Assembly: GCA_029780415.1 (NCBI GenBank) | Contig: JAKOYN010000117.1 | Span: 27,647-91,646 of the forward strand | Length of the DNA stretch: 64,000 bases | Direction of reading: 5' to 3' | From: RXIX01 sp003989075 | GTDB taxonomy: Bacteria; Pseudomonadota; Gammaproteobacteria; Competibacterales; Competibacteraceae | Shown: one piece after another, positions 9,127-17,458 of the stretch | Layout of the letters: each line of letters opens with the position of its first letter | Position numbering within the stretch: the stretch's first letter is position 1 | Position numbers and translations under genes: made by a program | Notes under the pieces: model-generated | Seen by the model: only the letters and a program-made list of their open reading frames with translations | What the model was told of the DNA's origin: nothing | Databases searched by the model: none

Positions 9127-9501
9127 TTACTGACGCGGACCGTCGGCAACTGCCACCAGGACATCGCCGTGAAAGATCAGGATTTGCAGGAAGGTGCCAG
9201 CGCCCAGGTTGTATTCCCAGCGATAAACCGGGATCAGGCGCCGGGTCTCGGTCTGCACGCCCGGCAGCGGCTGGCCTGGGTTGGGAACGAAGCCGTCGCT
9301 GCGGCGCACGGTTTGCTCGATGAAGCCATCCTGAAAGGCGCGCTGCGGTTCGCCGCAGACCTGCAGCACCCGCGATTGCGTATCGCCGATGCCGACCAGA
9401 TAACTGCCGCAGCGCAGGCTGTCAGCCGCCCATGCCGCCGCGCTGCTCAGGGTAGTCAGACCCAGGGCCCACGCCCGCCATGCTTTCCGCTGATACTCCA
9501 C
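9127..9501 (-). CDS. DUF2845 periplasmic protein
   Basis: This is a small exported protein of 124 residues. Residues 1-26 form a signal peptide ending AAWAA. The mature N-terminus carries the DUF2845 signature: a Cys (SLRCGSYLV), a Gly-Asp turn (GIGDTQSRV) and CGEP, giving two conserved Cys that could form a disulfide. A strand-rich remainder (YRWEYNLG, FLQILIFHGDVLVAV) follows. The family function is unknown. It is probably co-transcribed with the CHASE2 cyclase 5 bp downstream, which suggests an accessory role in that sensor. Confidence 0.8.
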   Translation of the reverse strand: MEYQRKAWRAWALGLTTLSSAAAWAADSLRCGSYLVGIGDTQSRVLQVCGEPQRAFQDGFIEQTVRRSDGFVPNPGQPLPGVQTETRRLIPVYRWEYNLGAGTFLQILIFHGDVLVAVADGPRQ

Positions 9502-9642
9502 GATGGCCTCCCCGGTTTGAATATTTGCAAACAGGCTGATTCAGTTTACTCCGGCCACCGCGAATCGCCCACGCTGCGCCGCGCCTGGTCTTTTTGTTTA
9601 TCATGGCGGACCTTTTTTTCCACCGATGGCAATGGCGTAGCG

Positions 9643-10239
9643 ATGATAGGCGAATTCTGGGTAAGCGCTTCGACAACTCTGGGTCTGGTGTTCCTGGCCG
9701 AGCTGGGCGACAAGACGCAGTTGGTGTGCATGACCCTGGCGGCCCGCCATCCCGCGCCGCCGGTGCTGCTGGGCGCGGTACTGGCCTTCATGGTGCTCAA
9801 CCTGCTGGCGGTGCTGTTTGGTGCGGCGGCGGCGGCCTGGCTGCCGGCCTGGCTGGTGGCAGGCGTGGTGGCGGCGCTGTTTGCGCTCTTTGGTCTGCAG
9901 GCCCTGCGCGCTGCCGGTGCCGAGGATGCGGATGCCGTCGAGGAACGCAGCGGGCGCAGCGTGCTGCTATCGACCTTCGGGCTGATTTTCCTCGCCGAGC
10001 TGGGTGATAAGACGCAACTGGCTGTGGCCGGTCTGGCCGGTACGCAGCCGGCGCTGCCGGTCTGGGTGGGCGGTACGCTGGCGCTGGCGCTGGCATCAGC
10101 ACTGGGCGTGCTGGCCGGGCAGACGCTGCTGCGTCGCTTGCCCATGTCACTGCTGCACCGGTTCAGCGGCATCTTTTTCCTGTTGCTGGCGGTGCTGGCG
10201 GGCTGGAAAGCCGTTGCGGCATTGACTGCCGCCGCGTAG
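9643..10239 (+). CDS. Gdt1/UPF0016 family cation transporter
   Basis: This small inner-membrane transporter of 198 residues is built as an internal duplication of about three membrane helices each. Each half carries the family motif ExGDKTQ: AELGDKTQL near residue 15 and again near residue 120. Family members export Mn2+ or exchange Ca2+/Mn2+ for protons. The ATG at 9643 places the first motif at the usual distance from the N-terminus; an open frame further upstream is not supported. I looked for a manganese riboswitch in the 140 bp before the gene and did not see its conserved core. rarD starts 9 bp downstream and is probably co-transcribed. Confidence 0.88.
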   Translation: MIGEFWVSASTTLGLVFLAELGDKTQLVCMTLAARHPAPPVLLGAVLAFMVLNLLAVLFGAAAAAWLPAWLVAGVVAALFALFGLQALRAAGAEDADAVEERSGRSVLLSTFGLIFLAELGDKTQLAVAGLAGTQPALPVWVGGTLALALASALGVLAGQTLLRRLPMSLLHRFSGIFFLLLAVLAGWKAVAALTAAA

Positions 10240-10248
10240 CCGCCGCAC

Positions 10249-11187
10249 ATGAGCCATCCTGTTTTGCCCGTGGTGCCGCGCGGCCCTCAGCCGGATATCA
10301 GCGGTGTACTCAGTGCCCTGGGCTGCTTTTCCTTCTGGGGCCTGTTTCCGATCTATTTCAAGCTGGTCGGCACCGTGCCACCGCTTGAAGTGCTGGCGCA
10401 TCGCGTGCTCGGTTCGGCGTTGATCCTGCTGGCGGTGTTGGCGATCTGGAAACAGGGTCCGGCCTTGCGCGCCGAATTCACCCAGCCGCGCCGCCTGGGG
10501 TTTTATCTGCTGACGGCCCTGCTGATTTCCGCGAACTGGCTCATCTACATCTGGGCGGTGCAGGAAGGGCGCATCCTGGAAGCCAGCCTGGGCTATTTCA
10601 TCAATCCGCTGGTCAACGTGCTGCTGGGCGTGCTGTTCCTGCACGAGCGCCTGAATCGGCGCCAGGGCAGCGCGGTGCTGCTGGCTGCGGCCGGCGTGCT
10701 GGTGCTGGTGATTGGCTATGGCGTATTTCCATGGATTTCGCTGGCGCTGGCGCTGAGCTTTGGCAGTTATGGCCTGTTGCGCAAGAAGGCCGGACATCCG
10801 CCGACGCTGGGGCTGGCGGTGGAAACTTTGCTGATCGCGCCGCTGGCTCTGCTGCTGCTGGCGGCGCAGGGTGGTGGCGCGCTGTTGACAGCCGATACCG
10901 GCGTCGTCGTGCTGCTGCTGGCCGCCGGGCCGATCACGGTCGCGCCGCTGCTGCTGTTCCTGCAGGCCACGCAGCGCCTGCGCCTGTCAACGGTTGGCCT
11001 GATTCAATACCTGACGCCAACGTTGCAATTCCTGCTGGCGGTAGTGGTGTATCGCGAGCCGTTCACCACCATTCATCTGCTGACCTTTGGCTGCATCTGG
11101 CTGGGGCTGATCCTGTACAGCGCCGATGCCGTCGCCGGCCACCGTGATCGCCAGCGTGAGTTGCATGGCCCGGACAGCGTTGCCTGA
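10249..11187 (+). CDS. rarD: RarD, EamA-family membrane transporter
   Basis: This is a 312-residue inner-membrane protein of the drug/metabolite transporter superfamily with ten predicted helices. The RarD-type start GVLSALGCFSFWGLFPIYFKL and the segment SANWLIYIWAV match that subfamily. The second EamA repeat includes LSTVGLIQYLTPTLQFLLAV. The substrate is unknown; RarD was named for chloramphenicol sensitivity in some species. It is closely spaced after the Gdt1 gene. The ATG at 10249 follows the preceding stop by 9 bp. Confidence 0.88.
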   Translation: MSHPVLPVVPRGPQPDISGVLSALGCFSFWGLFPIYFKLVGTVPPLEVLAHRVLGSALILLAVLAIWKQGPALRAEFTQPRRLGFYLLTALLISANWLIYIWAVQEGRILEASLGYFINPLVNVLLGVLFLHERLNRRQGSAVLLAAAGVLVLVIGYGVFPWISLALALSFGSYGLLRKKAGHPPTLGLAVETLLIAPLALLLLAAQGGGALLTADTGVVVLLLAAGPITVAPLLLFLQATQRLRLSTVGLIQYLTPTLQFLLAVVVYREPFTTIHLLTFGCIWLGLILYSADAVAGHRDRQRELHGPDSVA

Positions 11188-11355
11188 AGCGGCAGCGACC
11201 GGCGATCTTGCGATTTGTCATGGTGCAGAAATGGGTGCCGGCACTAGCGTAGCTTGCAGCGCAGATCGCAGCTGCCGCAGGATCACGCCCATTCATCTTG
11301 GTTTAAGGTTCACGGTTTAGGTTGGCAACTTCCATAAAAAACGGGAGGAATTGTT
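11188..11355. other. Intergenic region upstream of the cytochrome c peroxidase gene
   Basis: These 168 bp hold no open frame I can support. Several short GCGATC-type repeats occur near 11204-11270, but no clear FNR/Anr box or promoter is visible. A strong ribosome-binding site, GGAGGAA at 11344-11350, precedes the peroxidase ATG by 5 bp. Confidence 0.5.
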
Positions 11356-12396
11356 ATGCGCATGCGCGTTATTCCGTATGTACTCAGCCTGCTGGCCTGT
11401 GGCGGCACGGCATTTGCCGCCGATGCCTGGCAGGCCCTGCCCGAGACCGCGCCGGCCCCGGCTGATAATCCTACGACCGCCGCCAAGGTCGAGCTGGGCA
11501 AGATGCTGTATTTCGATACCCGCTTTTCCTCGACCGGCACGGTGTCCTGCTTCTCCTGCCATAACGTCATGGAAGGCGGTGACGACCATCGCCCGACTTC
11601 GATCGGCGTGCATGGTCAGGTGGGCGGTCGCAACGCGCCAACGGTGTGGAATGCGGCCTTTCATTCGGTGCAGTTCTGGGATGGGCGCGCGCCGAGTCTG
11701 GAAGAACAGGCCAAGGGCCCGCCGGCCAACCCGATCGAAATGGGCATGGCCAATCTCGACGCGACCATCGGCCGTATCCGCGCCATTCCCGGTTATCAGC
11801 CCTATTTCAAGGCCGCGTTTGGCGATGGCGATGTCATCACCATGGACAATGCTGCCAAGGCCATCGCTGCCTACGAGCGCACCCTGATCACCCCGAACAG
11901 CGCCTATGACCGCTACGTCAAGGGTGACAAGACGGCGATGAGCGCGCAGCAGATCAAGGGCATGGAGACCTTTGCCGCGACCGGTTGCACCGCCTGCCAT
12001 TCCGGGCCGGCCTTCAACGGCGCCGCCAATCTGCCGCAGGGCACCGGCTTCTTCATGAAATTCCCGACGTTCCCGGGCAGTGTCTACGAGACCCAGTACA
12101 AGCTGACCGAGGATCTTGGCCGCTATACCGTCACCAAGAACGACGCCGACAAGTCGATGTGGCGGGTGCCGACCCTGCGCAATCTCAACTACACCGCGCC
12201 CTACTTCCACAATGGCCTGGTCAAGACGCTGGACGAGGCAGTACGGGTGATGGCCAAGACCCAGCTCAATAAGGAACTGAGTCCTGAACAGGTAGCGGAT
12301 ATTGTTGCCTTCCTCGGCGCGCTGGATGGGCCGTTCCCACAGCAGACCATGCCGCGCCTGCCGCCGACGCCCGGCGACCTGCTGACCGAGAACTGA
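11356..12396 (+). CDS. ccpA: Dihaem cytochrome c peroxidase
   Basis: This periplasmic enzyme reduces hydrogen peroxide to water using electrons from small c-type cytochromes. Residues 1-22 form a signal peptide ending FAADA. Two haem c attachment sites are present: CFSCH near residue 56 (peroxidatic haem) and CTACH near residue 211 (electron-transfer haem). Motifs such as LGKMLYFDTRFS, GRNAPTVWNAAF and FWDGRAPSLEEQA are typical of bacterial CcpA/MauG-like peroxidases. The 346-residue length is normal. A strong GGAGGAA site sets the start. The gene is followed by a large inverted repeat that probably ends transcription. Confidence 0.93.
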   Translation: MRMRVIPYVLSLLACGGTAFAADAWQALPETAPAPADNPTTAAKVELGKMLYFDTRFSSTGTVSCFSCHNVMEGGDDHRPTSIGVHGQVGGRNAPTVWNAAFHSVQFWDGRAPSLEEQAKGPPANPIEMGMANLDATIGRIRAIPGYQPYFKAAFGDGDVITMDNAAKAIAAYERTLITPNSAYDRYVKGDKTAMSAQQIKGMETFAATGCTACHSGPAFNGAANLPQGTGFFMKFPTFPGSVYETQYKLTEDLGRYTVTKNDADKSMWRVPTLRNLNYTAPYFHNGLVKTLDEAVRVMAKTQLNKELSPEQVADIVAFLGALDGPFPQQTMPRLPPTPGDLLTEN

Positions 12397-12422
12397 TACC
12401 GCGCGGCTAACTCCTTGCCCCA

Positions 12423-12497
12423 CCGCCACTGACCTGCTCTCCCCCCACCGCTGCTACCCGGATCCCCCCACCCAGGTAGCAGCCAGGTCAGTGGCGG
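12423..12497 (+). terminator. Nested inverted repeat after the peroxidase gene
   Basis: The outer arms at 12423-12436 and 12484-12497 (CCGCCACTGACCTG and its exact complement) form a perfect 14-bp stem. Inside lie inner arms at 12450-12458 and 12475-12483 (GCTGCTACC and complement), a perfect 9-bp stem with a 16-nt C-rich loop. On the right side the two stems are directly contiguous; on the left they are separated by a 13-nt C-rich bulge. No T-tract follows beyond TTGT. It may act as a terminator, an mRNA-stabilising 3' structure or a structured RNA. Confidence 0.6.
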
Positions 12498-12653
12498 CCT
12501 TGTATTCTCGTCATATCATCTGACACGGTGCGGACCAGCACCGCGCGTTCCCCCCTCTTTCACCGTAAACTATATTAGCCGTTAGCCGCGCGAATCATTG
12601 CGCCGCGCTGCCCCGTATCCTCCCCGATTCAGTTCTGCGTGGAGAGTCATTGC

Positions 12654-13883
12654 ATGCTTATCCCGCATCATGCCGTTGTTCTCGGACAGGCGCAGCATGC
12701 CGATGCCTATACCGTTGCCCGTCAGGCAGCCGTAGCGGCGTTGCAGCAACTGCCGGTCGGCACATCGCCCGGCTGGGCTTTGGTCATTTGCGGTGGGCAG
12801 CACGCTCCGGAGGAATTGCTGCGTGGCTTTCGGGCGGCGCTAGGGTCGATTCCGCTGGTCGGGGGTTGCGCCGCTGGCCTGATCACCGCCACCGGCGTAT
12901 CGATGAGCGGCCATGCCTGCGGTCTGCTGCTGTTCTCCGCAGATCTCGCACCGCTGACGCTGCGGGTCGTGGACGGCCTCGATCAGGACGAGGCCGCCGC
13001 TGGACGACAGCTTGGCGCCATGCTGGCCGGCCTGCCCGATCCTGGTCCGGTACTGTTGTTTTATGACTCGGTCAAAAGCAGTGAGCCGCTGGATGTGCAT
13101 ATCTGCAGCCGGCTGCTCGATGGTCTGTATACGGGCCTGGACGATACATCGGCGCCGGTACTGCTCGGTGCTGGCATGCTCGATGATTTGCGCTTTTCCA
13201 GCAGCTACATCTTCGATGGCCAGAACGTGCGCCGGCATGCCGCGCTGGCGGTGGTGCTGCCGTCGCAATTGCACGCGCACATCGCCATTACCCACGGCTG
13301 CTACCCGGTCAGCGATTTTCTCGAAATCACGGCCATCGACGGTGCGCGGGTGCTGGAGCTGGATGGCCAGCCGGCCTTGGCGCTGGTGGCGGCGCGTCTG
13401 GGCACCAGCCGCGAAGCGCTGGCGGCGCGGCAGCCGCTGCTGTCCCTGACCCTGGGAGAGAAGCATGGCGATCCGTTTGCGCCCTTCAACGACCGGCAAT
13501 ATGTCAACCGTCTGGTGATGGCCGCCGATCTGCGCAGCGATGCCTTGATTCTGTTTGAGGCTGATTTTCAGCGTGGCTCGCGGGTACAACTGATGCTGTA
13601 CGATCCGGCGCGGATGTTCGAATCCGCCCGCCAGCAGACCACGGCCCTGCTGGCTGCGCTGGGCAAACGCGAACCGCTGTTTGGCCTGTATATTGACTGT
13701 GCCGGTCGTTCCACCGCCTTCAGTGGTCTACATGACGATGAAACCGCGCCGATTCGCCAGCAGGTGGCAACCCGCTGCCCACTGCTGGGCTTTTATTCCG
13801 GCGTAGAGATCGCGCCGATTCTGGACCGGGCGCGGCCACTGGATTGGACCGGTGTCCTGGCCCTGTTTACCGTCCATGCCTGA
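12654..13883 (+). CDS. FIST-domain sensor protein (NosP-like)
   Basis: This 409-residue cytosolic protein contains FIST N (about residues 25-215) and FIST C (about 220-390) domains. Recognisable parts are PLVGGCAAGLITATG, GDPFAPFNDRQYVN and the C-terminal GLYIDCAGRS...PLLGFYSGVEIAP. FIST proteins bind small ligands; one branch (NosP) binds haem and senses nitric oxide and is encoded beside histidine kinases or c-di-GMP enzymes. This gene ends 9 bp before a PAS-GGDEF-EAL gene, which fits that pattern. The ATG at 12654 follows GGAGAG at a good distance and is preferred over an upstream GTG. Haem binding is not provable from sequence. Confidence 0.82.
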   Translation: MLIPHHAVVLGQAQHADAYTVARQAAVAALQQLPVGTSPGWALVICGGQHAPEELLRGFRAALGSIPLVGGCAAGLITATGVSMSGHACGLLLFSADLAPLTLRVVDGLDQDEAAAGRQLGAMLAGLPDPGPVLLFYDSVKSSEPLDVHICSRLLDGLYTGLDDTSAPVLLGAGMLDDLRFSSSYIFDGQNVRRHAALAVVLPSQLHAHIAITHGCYPVSDFLEITAIDGARVLELDGQPALALVAARLGTSREALAARQPLLSLTLGEKHGDPFAPFNDRQYVNRLVMAADLRSDALILFEADFQRGSRVQLMLYDPARMFESARQQTTALLAALGKREPLFGLYIDCAGRSTAFSGLHDDETAPIRQQVATRCPLLGFYSGVEIAPILDRARPLDWTGVLALFTVHA

Positions 13884-13892
13884 GCGCTGCGC

Positions 13893-16166
13893 ATGACTAC
13901 ACCGCTGGATACGCAGCAGGCGCTGGCCTATTACCGGGGCCAGTATGACGAGATCGGCAGCCGGCTGCTGCGCCTGCAACAGGAATTGATACAGGCGCGC
14001 CGCGATGCCAGCCGCAACCGCGCCATCGCCCTGATTGTGCAGAGCCTCTACGAGAGCAGCCAGGCGACGCCGGGGGCATCGCTTGGCGACATTCTCAACA
14101 GCCTGCTGGCCGAGTCGCTGCGGGTCGAGTGCGTGGCGATACTGCGCTGGCGACCCGCGGCGGATCATTTTGTGCTCTGTCATGGCCTGGGCCTGGACGC
14201 GGACTTCAGCCTGCCGGCCTTGCCCGCCTGTGCCAGCAGCCAGAATGTCCAGGAAGTGCCGAATGCGGCGCGGGCGGCTCTGCGCGCCGTCGGCCTGCGC
14301 AACTGGCTGTGGGTCACCGTTCCGCAGGACAGCAACCATGCCCTGCTATTGGCCAATCGCCAGCCTCATCCACTGGATCCGCATACCGACGAATTCACCG
14401 AGGACGACGTGCTGATCGCGATGACGGCACTCAAGATTTACCTGGGGCTGCGGACGCAGCAGCGTACTCTGCGCGCGCTCCAGGCTGCCGAGGCCAATTA
14501 CCGCACCCTGTTCGACAGCGCCCACGATGCCCTGCTGGTGTTCGATACCGGCGGCCAACTGCTTGATGCCAATCAGCAGACTGTCGACCTGCTCGGTTGT
14601 CCGCCGGCTGAATTGCGTCAGCAGTCGCTGAACAGCTGGCTGATTGATTTCAAGCCGGTTGTCTGGAAATGGCGCTGGCGGCGGGCACTGGCCGGGCGGG
14701 CGCAGCGCATCGAATGCCCGTTGCGTACCGCCAGTGGACGCCGGTTGTGGACTGAAATCCAGCTCAAGCGTATCAGCGCCGGCACGCGCCAACTGTTGCT
14801 GGCGGTGGTGCGTGACATTTCCGAGCGTCGCCAGCATGAAGAGGCGCTGCATTACCACGCGTTCCATGACCCGCTGACCGGCCTGCCCAACCGCGCGGCC
14901 ATTCTGGAGCGCCTCGCCCAGGCCCTGCACCACTGCCAACAGCAGCCCAATGAACATTTTGCCCTGCTGTTCCTCGATCTGGATCGCTTCAAAGTCATCA
15001 ACGACAGTCTCGGCCACAATGTCGGTGACCGGCTGCTGGTGGCGATTGGCCGGCGGCTCCGCGCCTGCCTGCGCCAGAAGGATACCATCGCCCGGATCGG
15101 CGGCGATGAGTTCGTCATCCTGCTCGCCCGGATGGCTCAGATTGACAAGGCGCGCGCCTGTGCCGAGCGCCTGCTGTATGCCCTGGCCAGACCGTTCAAT
15201 CTCGATGATCACGAGATCTACATTAACGCCAGCGTGGGCATCGTGATCGCCGATGATCGCTATCAGGAGCCCGAGTTGCTGTTGCGTGACGCTGATATCG
15301 CCATGTATCAGGCCAAGAGCGGTAGCGTCCATAACCGCTGCGCCGCGTTCGATCCGTCGATGCATGAGCGCATCGTGCAACTGATGCATCTGGAACACGA
15401 TCTGCGCCGCGCCTTGCCGCGCCAGGAATTTCTGCTCCACTATCAGCCCATTGTCGAACTGGTCAGTGGCCGGCTCAAGGGTTTCGAGGCCCTGCTGCGC
15501 TGGCGCCATCCGACCCGTGGCATGGTCGCGCCGGGCGATTTCATCCCAATCGCTGAAGAGACCCTGCTGATCCTGCCGATTGGCCGCTATGTGCTGGAAA
15601 GCGCCTGCCAGCAGGTACGCCACTGGATGCGGCACCATGCCCAGCCGCCGGTGGTCAACGTCAACCTGTCCGGGCGGCAGTTCACCGCCACCAATCTCGC
15701 CGAGGAGATCAGTAGCCTGGCGCAGCGCCAAGCCTGCGATCCGGCCCTGCTCAACCTGGAGATCACCGAGAGCGCCATTCTTGGTGACATCACGGCTGCC
15801 CAGGAAACCCTGCAGCGCCTGCATGAACAGGGTTTCCCGCTGAGCATGGACGATTTTGGCACCGGCTATTCCGCGCTGAGCTACCTGCACCAGTTTCCCT
15901 TCGACACCCTGAAGATCGACCGCTCCTTTGTGCAGGCGATGGATCACGATGCCAGCCGCGCCCAGATTGTTGCCGCGATCATTGGCCTGGCCCACACCCT
16001 GGGCAAGACCGTGGTCGCCGAGGGTGTGGAAACCGCTGAGCAGTTGGCGACACTGCGCACGCTCGGCTGCGATTTCGGCCAGGGTTATTACTTCTCGCGG
16101 CCGGTCGATGCTGCCGCCGCCGATGCCCTGCTGCGCGATCCACCCTGGCAGCGGATACCGGACTAG
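13893..16166 (+). CDS. PAS-GGDEF-EAL cyclic-di-GMP enzyme
   Basis: This cytosolic signalling protein has 757 residues. A coiled-coil start and GAF-like region (about 1-190) precede a PAS domain (about 200-310), a GGDEF domain with intact RIGGDEF (403-407), and an EAL domain beginning with EALLRWRHP (about 530). The phosphodiesterase motifs NLEITES, DDFGTGYS and KIDRSF are intact, so both synthesis and hydrolysis of c-di-GMP are possible on paper. No membrane segment is seen. The FIST gene ends 9 bp upstream, so the FIST protein is the likely input partner. The 3' end overlaps the convergent DUF1499 gene by 4 bp. Confidence 0.92.
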   Translation: MTTPLDTQQALAYYRGQYDEIGSRLLRLQQELIQARRDASRNRAIALIVQSLYESSQATPGASLGDILNSLLAESLRVECVAILRWRPAADHFVLCHGLGLDADFSLPALPACASSQNVQEVPNAARAALRAVGLRNWLWVTVPQDSNHALLLANRQPHPLDPHTDEFTEDDVLIAMTALKIYLGLRTQQRTLRALQAAEANYRTLFDSAHDALLVFDTGGQLLDANQQTVDLLGCPPAELRQQSLNSWLIDFKPVVWKWRWRRALAGRAQRIECPLRTASGRRLWTEIQLKRISAGTRQLLLAVVRDISERRQHEEALHYHAFHDPLTGLPNRAAILERLAQALHHCQQQPNEHFALLFLDLDRFKVINDSLGHNVGDRLLVAIGRRLRACLRQKDTIARIGGDEFVILLARMAQIDKARACAERLLYALARPFNLDDHEIYINASVGIVIADDRYQEPELLLRDADIAMYQAKSGSVHNRCAAFDPSMHERIVQLMHLEHDLRRALPRQEFLLHYQPIVELVSGRLKGFEALLRWRHPTRGMVAPGDFIPIAEETLLILPIGRYVLESACQQVRHWMRHHAQPPVVNVNLSGRQFTATNLAEEISSLAQRQACDPALLNLEITESAILGDITAAQETLQRLHEQGFPLSMDDFGTGYSALSYLHQFPFDTLKIDRSFVQAMDHDASRAQIVAAIIGLAHTLGKTVVAEGVETAEQLATLRTLGCDFGQGYYFSRPVDAAAADALLRDPPWQRIPD

Positions 16167-16615
16167 CGCGACTCGAAGCGGGCGCGAATCTGCGCGATGC
16201 GCTCACGATTGACGCCAAAATCGTAATAACCGCTGCGCGCGGCCGAGCGCAGTTCGATCAAGCCCGGCTGGCGGAAGCGAAATTCGACATCATCGACGAA
16301 GCCAAATACCGCCGAGCGGAATTCGACCTGCAGCGTATCGGCGCTGGCCTGCGTGACCTGGCTCCGTTCCATACCGTTTATCACCGTCAGCAGGCGCGCC
16401 CGCGCCGCCGCCGGCGCATCGTCATAGCGCAGCGGTTCCACCCGCTGGTCAGGATCGCTTGCCTGCGAGGAGACGCAGTTGGGCGAAGGCGGACAGGGTG
16501 GCAGACCAGCGGCGGGATCCTGCGCGACCGGCGGCCGTCCGCCCGAGCAGCCCGCCAGCAACCCGATCAGGAGCAGCGCCCAACCGTGTCCGTCTTTAAC
16601 GTGCCTGTTCATCAT
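16163..16615 (-). CDS. DUF1499 lipoprotein
   Basis: This predicted lipoprotein has 150 residues. A hydrophobic leader (ALLLIGLLAGC) ends in a lipobox Cys near residue 23. The mature part has the DUF1499 signature CPPSPNCVSSQA and continues through VEFRSAVFGFVDDVEFRF, as in that family. The function is unknown. It lies alone on the minus strand between the c-di-GMP gene and the his operon. The ATG at 16615 has an alternative ATG one codon downstream. Confidence 0.83.
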   Translation of the reverse strand: MMNRHVKDGHGWALLLIGLLAGCSGGRPPVAQDPAAGLPPCPPSPNCVSSQASDPDQRVEPLRYDDAPAAARARLLTVINGMERSQVTQASADTLQVEFRSAVFGFVDDVEFRFRQPGLIELRSAARSGYYDFGVNRERIAQIRARFESR

Positions 16616-16815
16616 GGTTCATACGCCTGTGTGAAAATTAACGCCGTGAAAAAACATAAAACCCCACCCTCTGACCCACCTGTGCAGTCAGAGGATGCCC
16701 GATCCCCTGTTCCAAACCCCCATTCCGCCCAGGTTCCGGCGTGCATCGGGACAAATTTCAGGTAGAATCGAATCATTCCTTCTCTTGTTCATCGACCCGC
16801 GGGATTGCGATTTTC

Positions 16816-17406
16816 ATGTCAGCACGCATAGCGACGGTCAAGCGCGACACCCTGGAAACCCGGATTCAGGTCAGCGTCAACCTGGACGGCAGCGGTAGCG
16901 CGCGCCTGTCCAGCGGCCTGCCCTTTCTCGATCACATGCTTGACCAGATCGCCCGCCATGGTCTGATTGATCTGGCAATCGACGCCCAGGGTGATCTGCA
17001 CATCGACGCCCACCACACCGTCGAGGACATCGGCATTACCCTGGGCCAGGCGGTGCGGCAGGCGCTCGGTGACAAGGCGGGCATTCGCCGCTATGGCCAT
17101 GCCTATGTGCCGCTCGATGAAGCACTGTCACGGGTAGTGCTGGACTGTTCGGGTCGCCCCGGCCTGGAATACACTCTTGAATTCCCGCGCGCGCGCATCG
17201 GTGATTTCGATGTTGATCTGCTGCGCGAGTTCTTCCAGGGCTTTGTCAACCACGCCCTGGTGACCCTGCACATTGACAATCTGCGCGGCCGCAATGCCCA
17301 TCACATCGCGGAAACCGTGTTCAAGGCCTTCGGCCGTGCCCTGCGCATGGCGGTCGAGCCAGACCCGCGCGCAGTCGGCATTCCCTCCACCAAGGGCAGC
17401 CTGTAG
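16816..17406 (+). CDS. hisB: Imidazoleglycerol-phosphate dehydratase
   Basis: HisB catalyses step six of histidine synthesis, the dehydration of imidazole glycerol phosphate. The 196-residue monofunctional form is seen; the phosphatase domain of enteric HisB is absent. The metal-binding His-rich motifs are present (FLDHMLDQIARHG, DAHHTVEDIGI, FVNHALVTLHID, GRNAHHIAE) and the C-terminus is IPSTKGSL. The ATG at 16816 gives the standard N-terminus (ARIATVKRDTLET). A TAGAAT hexamer at 16763-16768 could be the -10 of the his promoter, though no good -35 accompanies it. It is the first gene of a his-tat series. Confidence 0.95.
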   Translation: MSARIATVKRDTLETRIQVSVNLDGSGSARLSSGLPFLDHMLDQIARHGLIDLAIDAQGDLHIDAHHTVEDIGITLGQAVRQALGDKAGIRRYGHAYVPLDEALSRVVLDCSGRPGLEYTLEFPRARIGDFDVDLLREFFQGFVNHALVTLHIDNLRGRNAHHIAETVFKAFGRALRMAVEPDPRAVGIPSTKGSL

Positions 17407-17458
17407 GCCATCGCGCCCTGTCCCCCCTTCCGCGTTCCGCATCCGTCGAGTTCTCCGC

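Noticed and set aside
9502..9642. A manganese (yybP-ykoY) riboswitch upstream of the Gdt1-type gene
   Set aside because: Such a switch often precedes this transporter family, but I could not find the conserved core sequence or paired stems.
11204..11290. Short GCGATC/GATCGC repeats before the peroxidase gene as an operator
   Set aside because: The copies are irregular and widely spaced with no clear symmetry; nothing distinguishes them from chance in GC-rich DNA.
14346..15995. A 549-codon open frame antisense to the PAS-GGDEF-EAL gene
   Set aside because: It is a shadow of a confidently identified gene in GC-rich DNA; the translation is Gln/His/Arg-rich with no recognisable domain.
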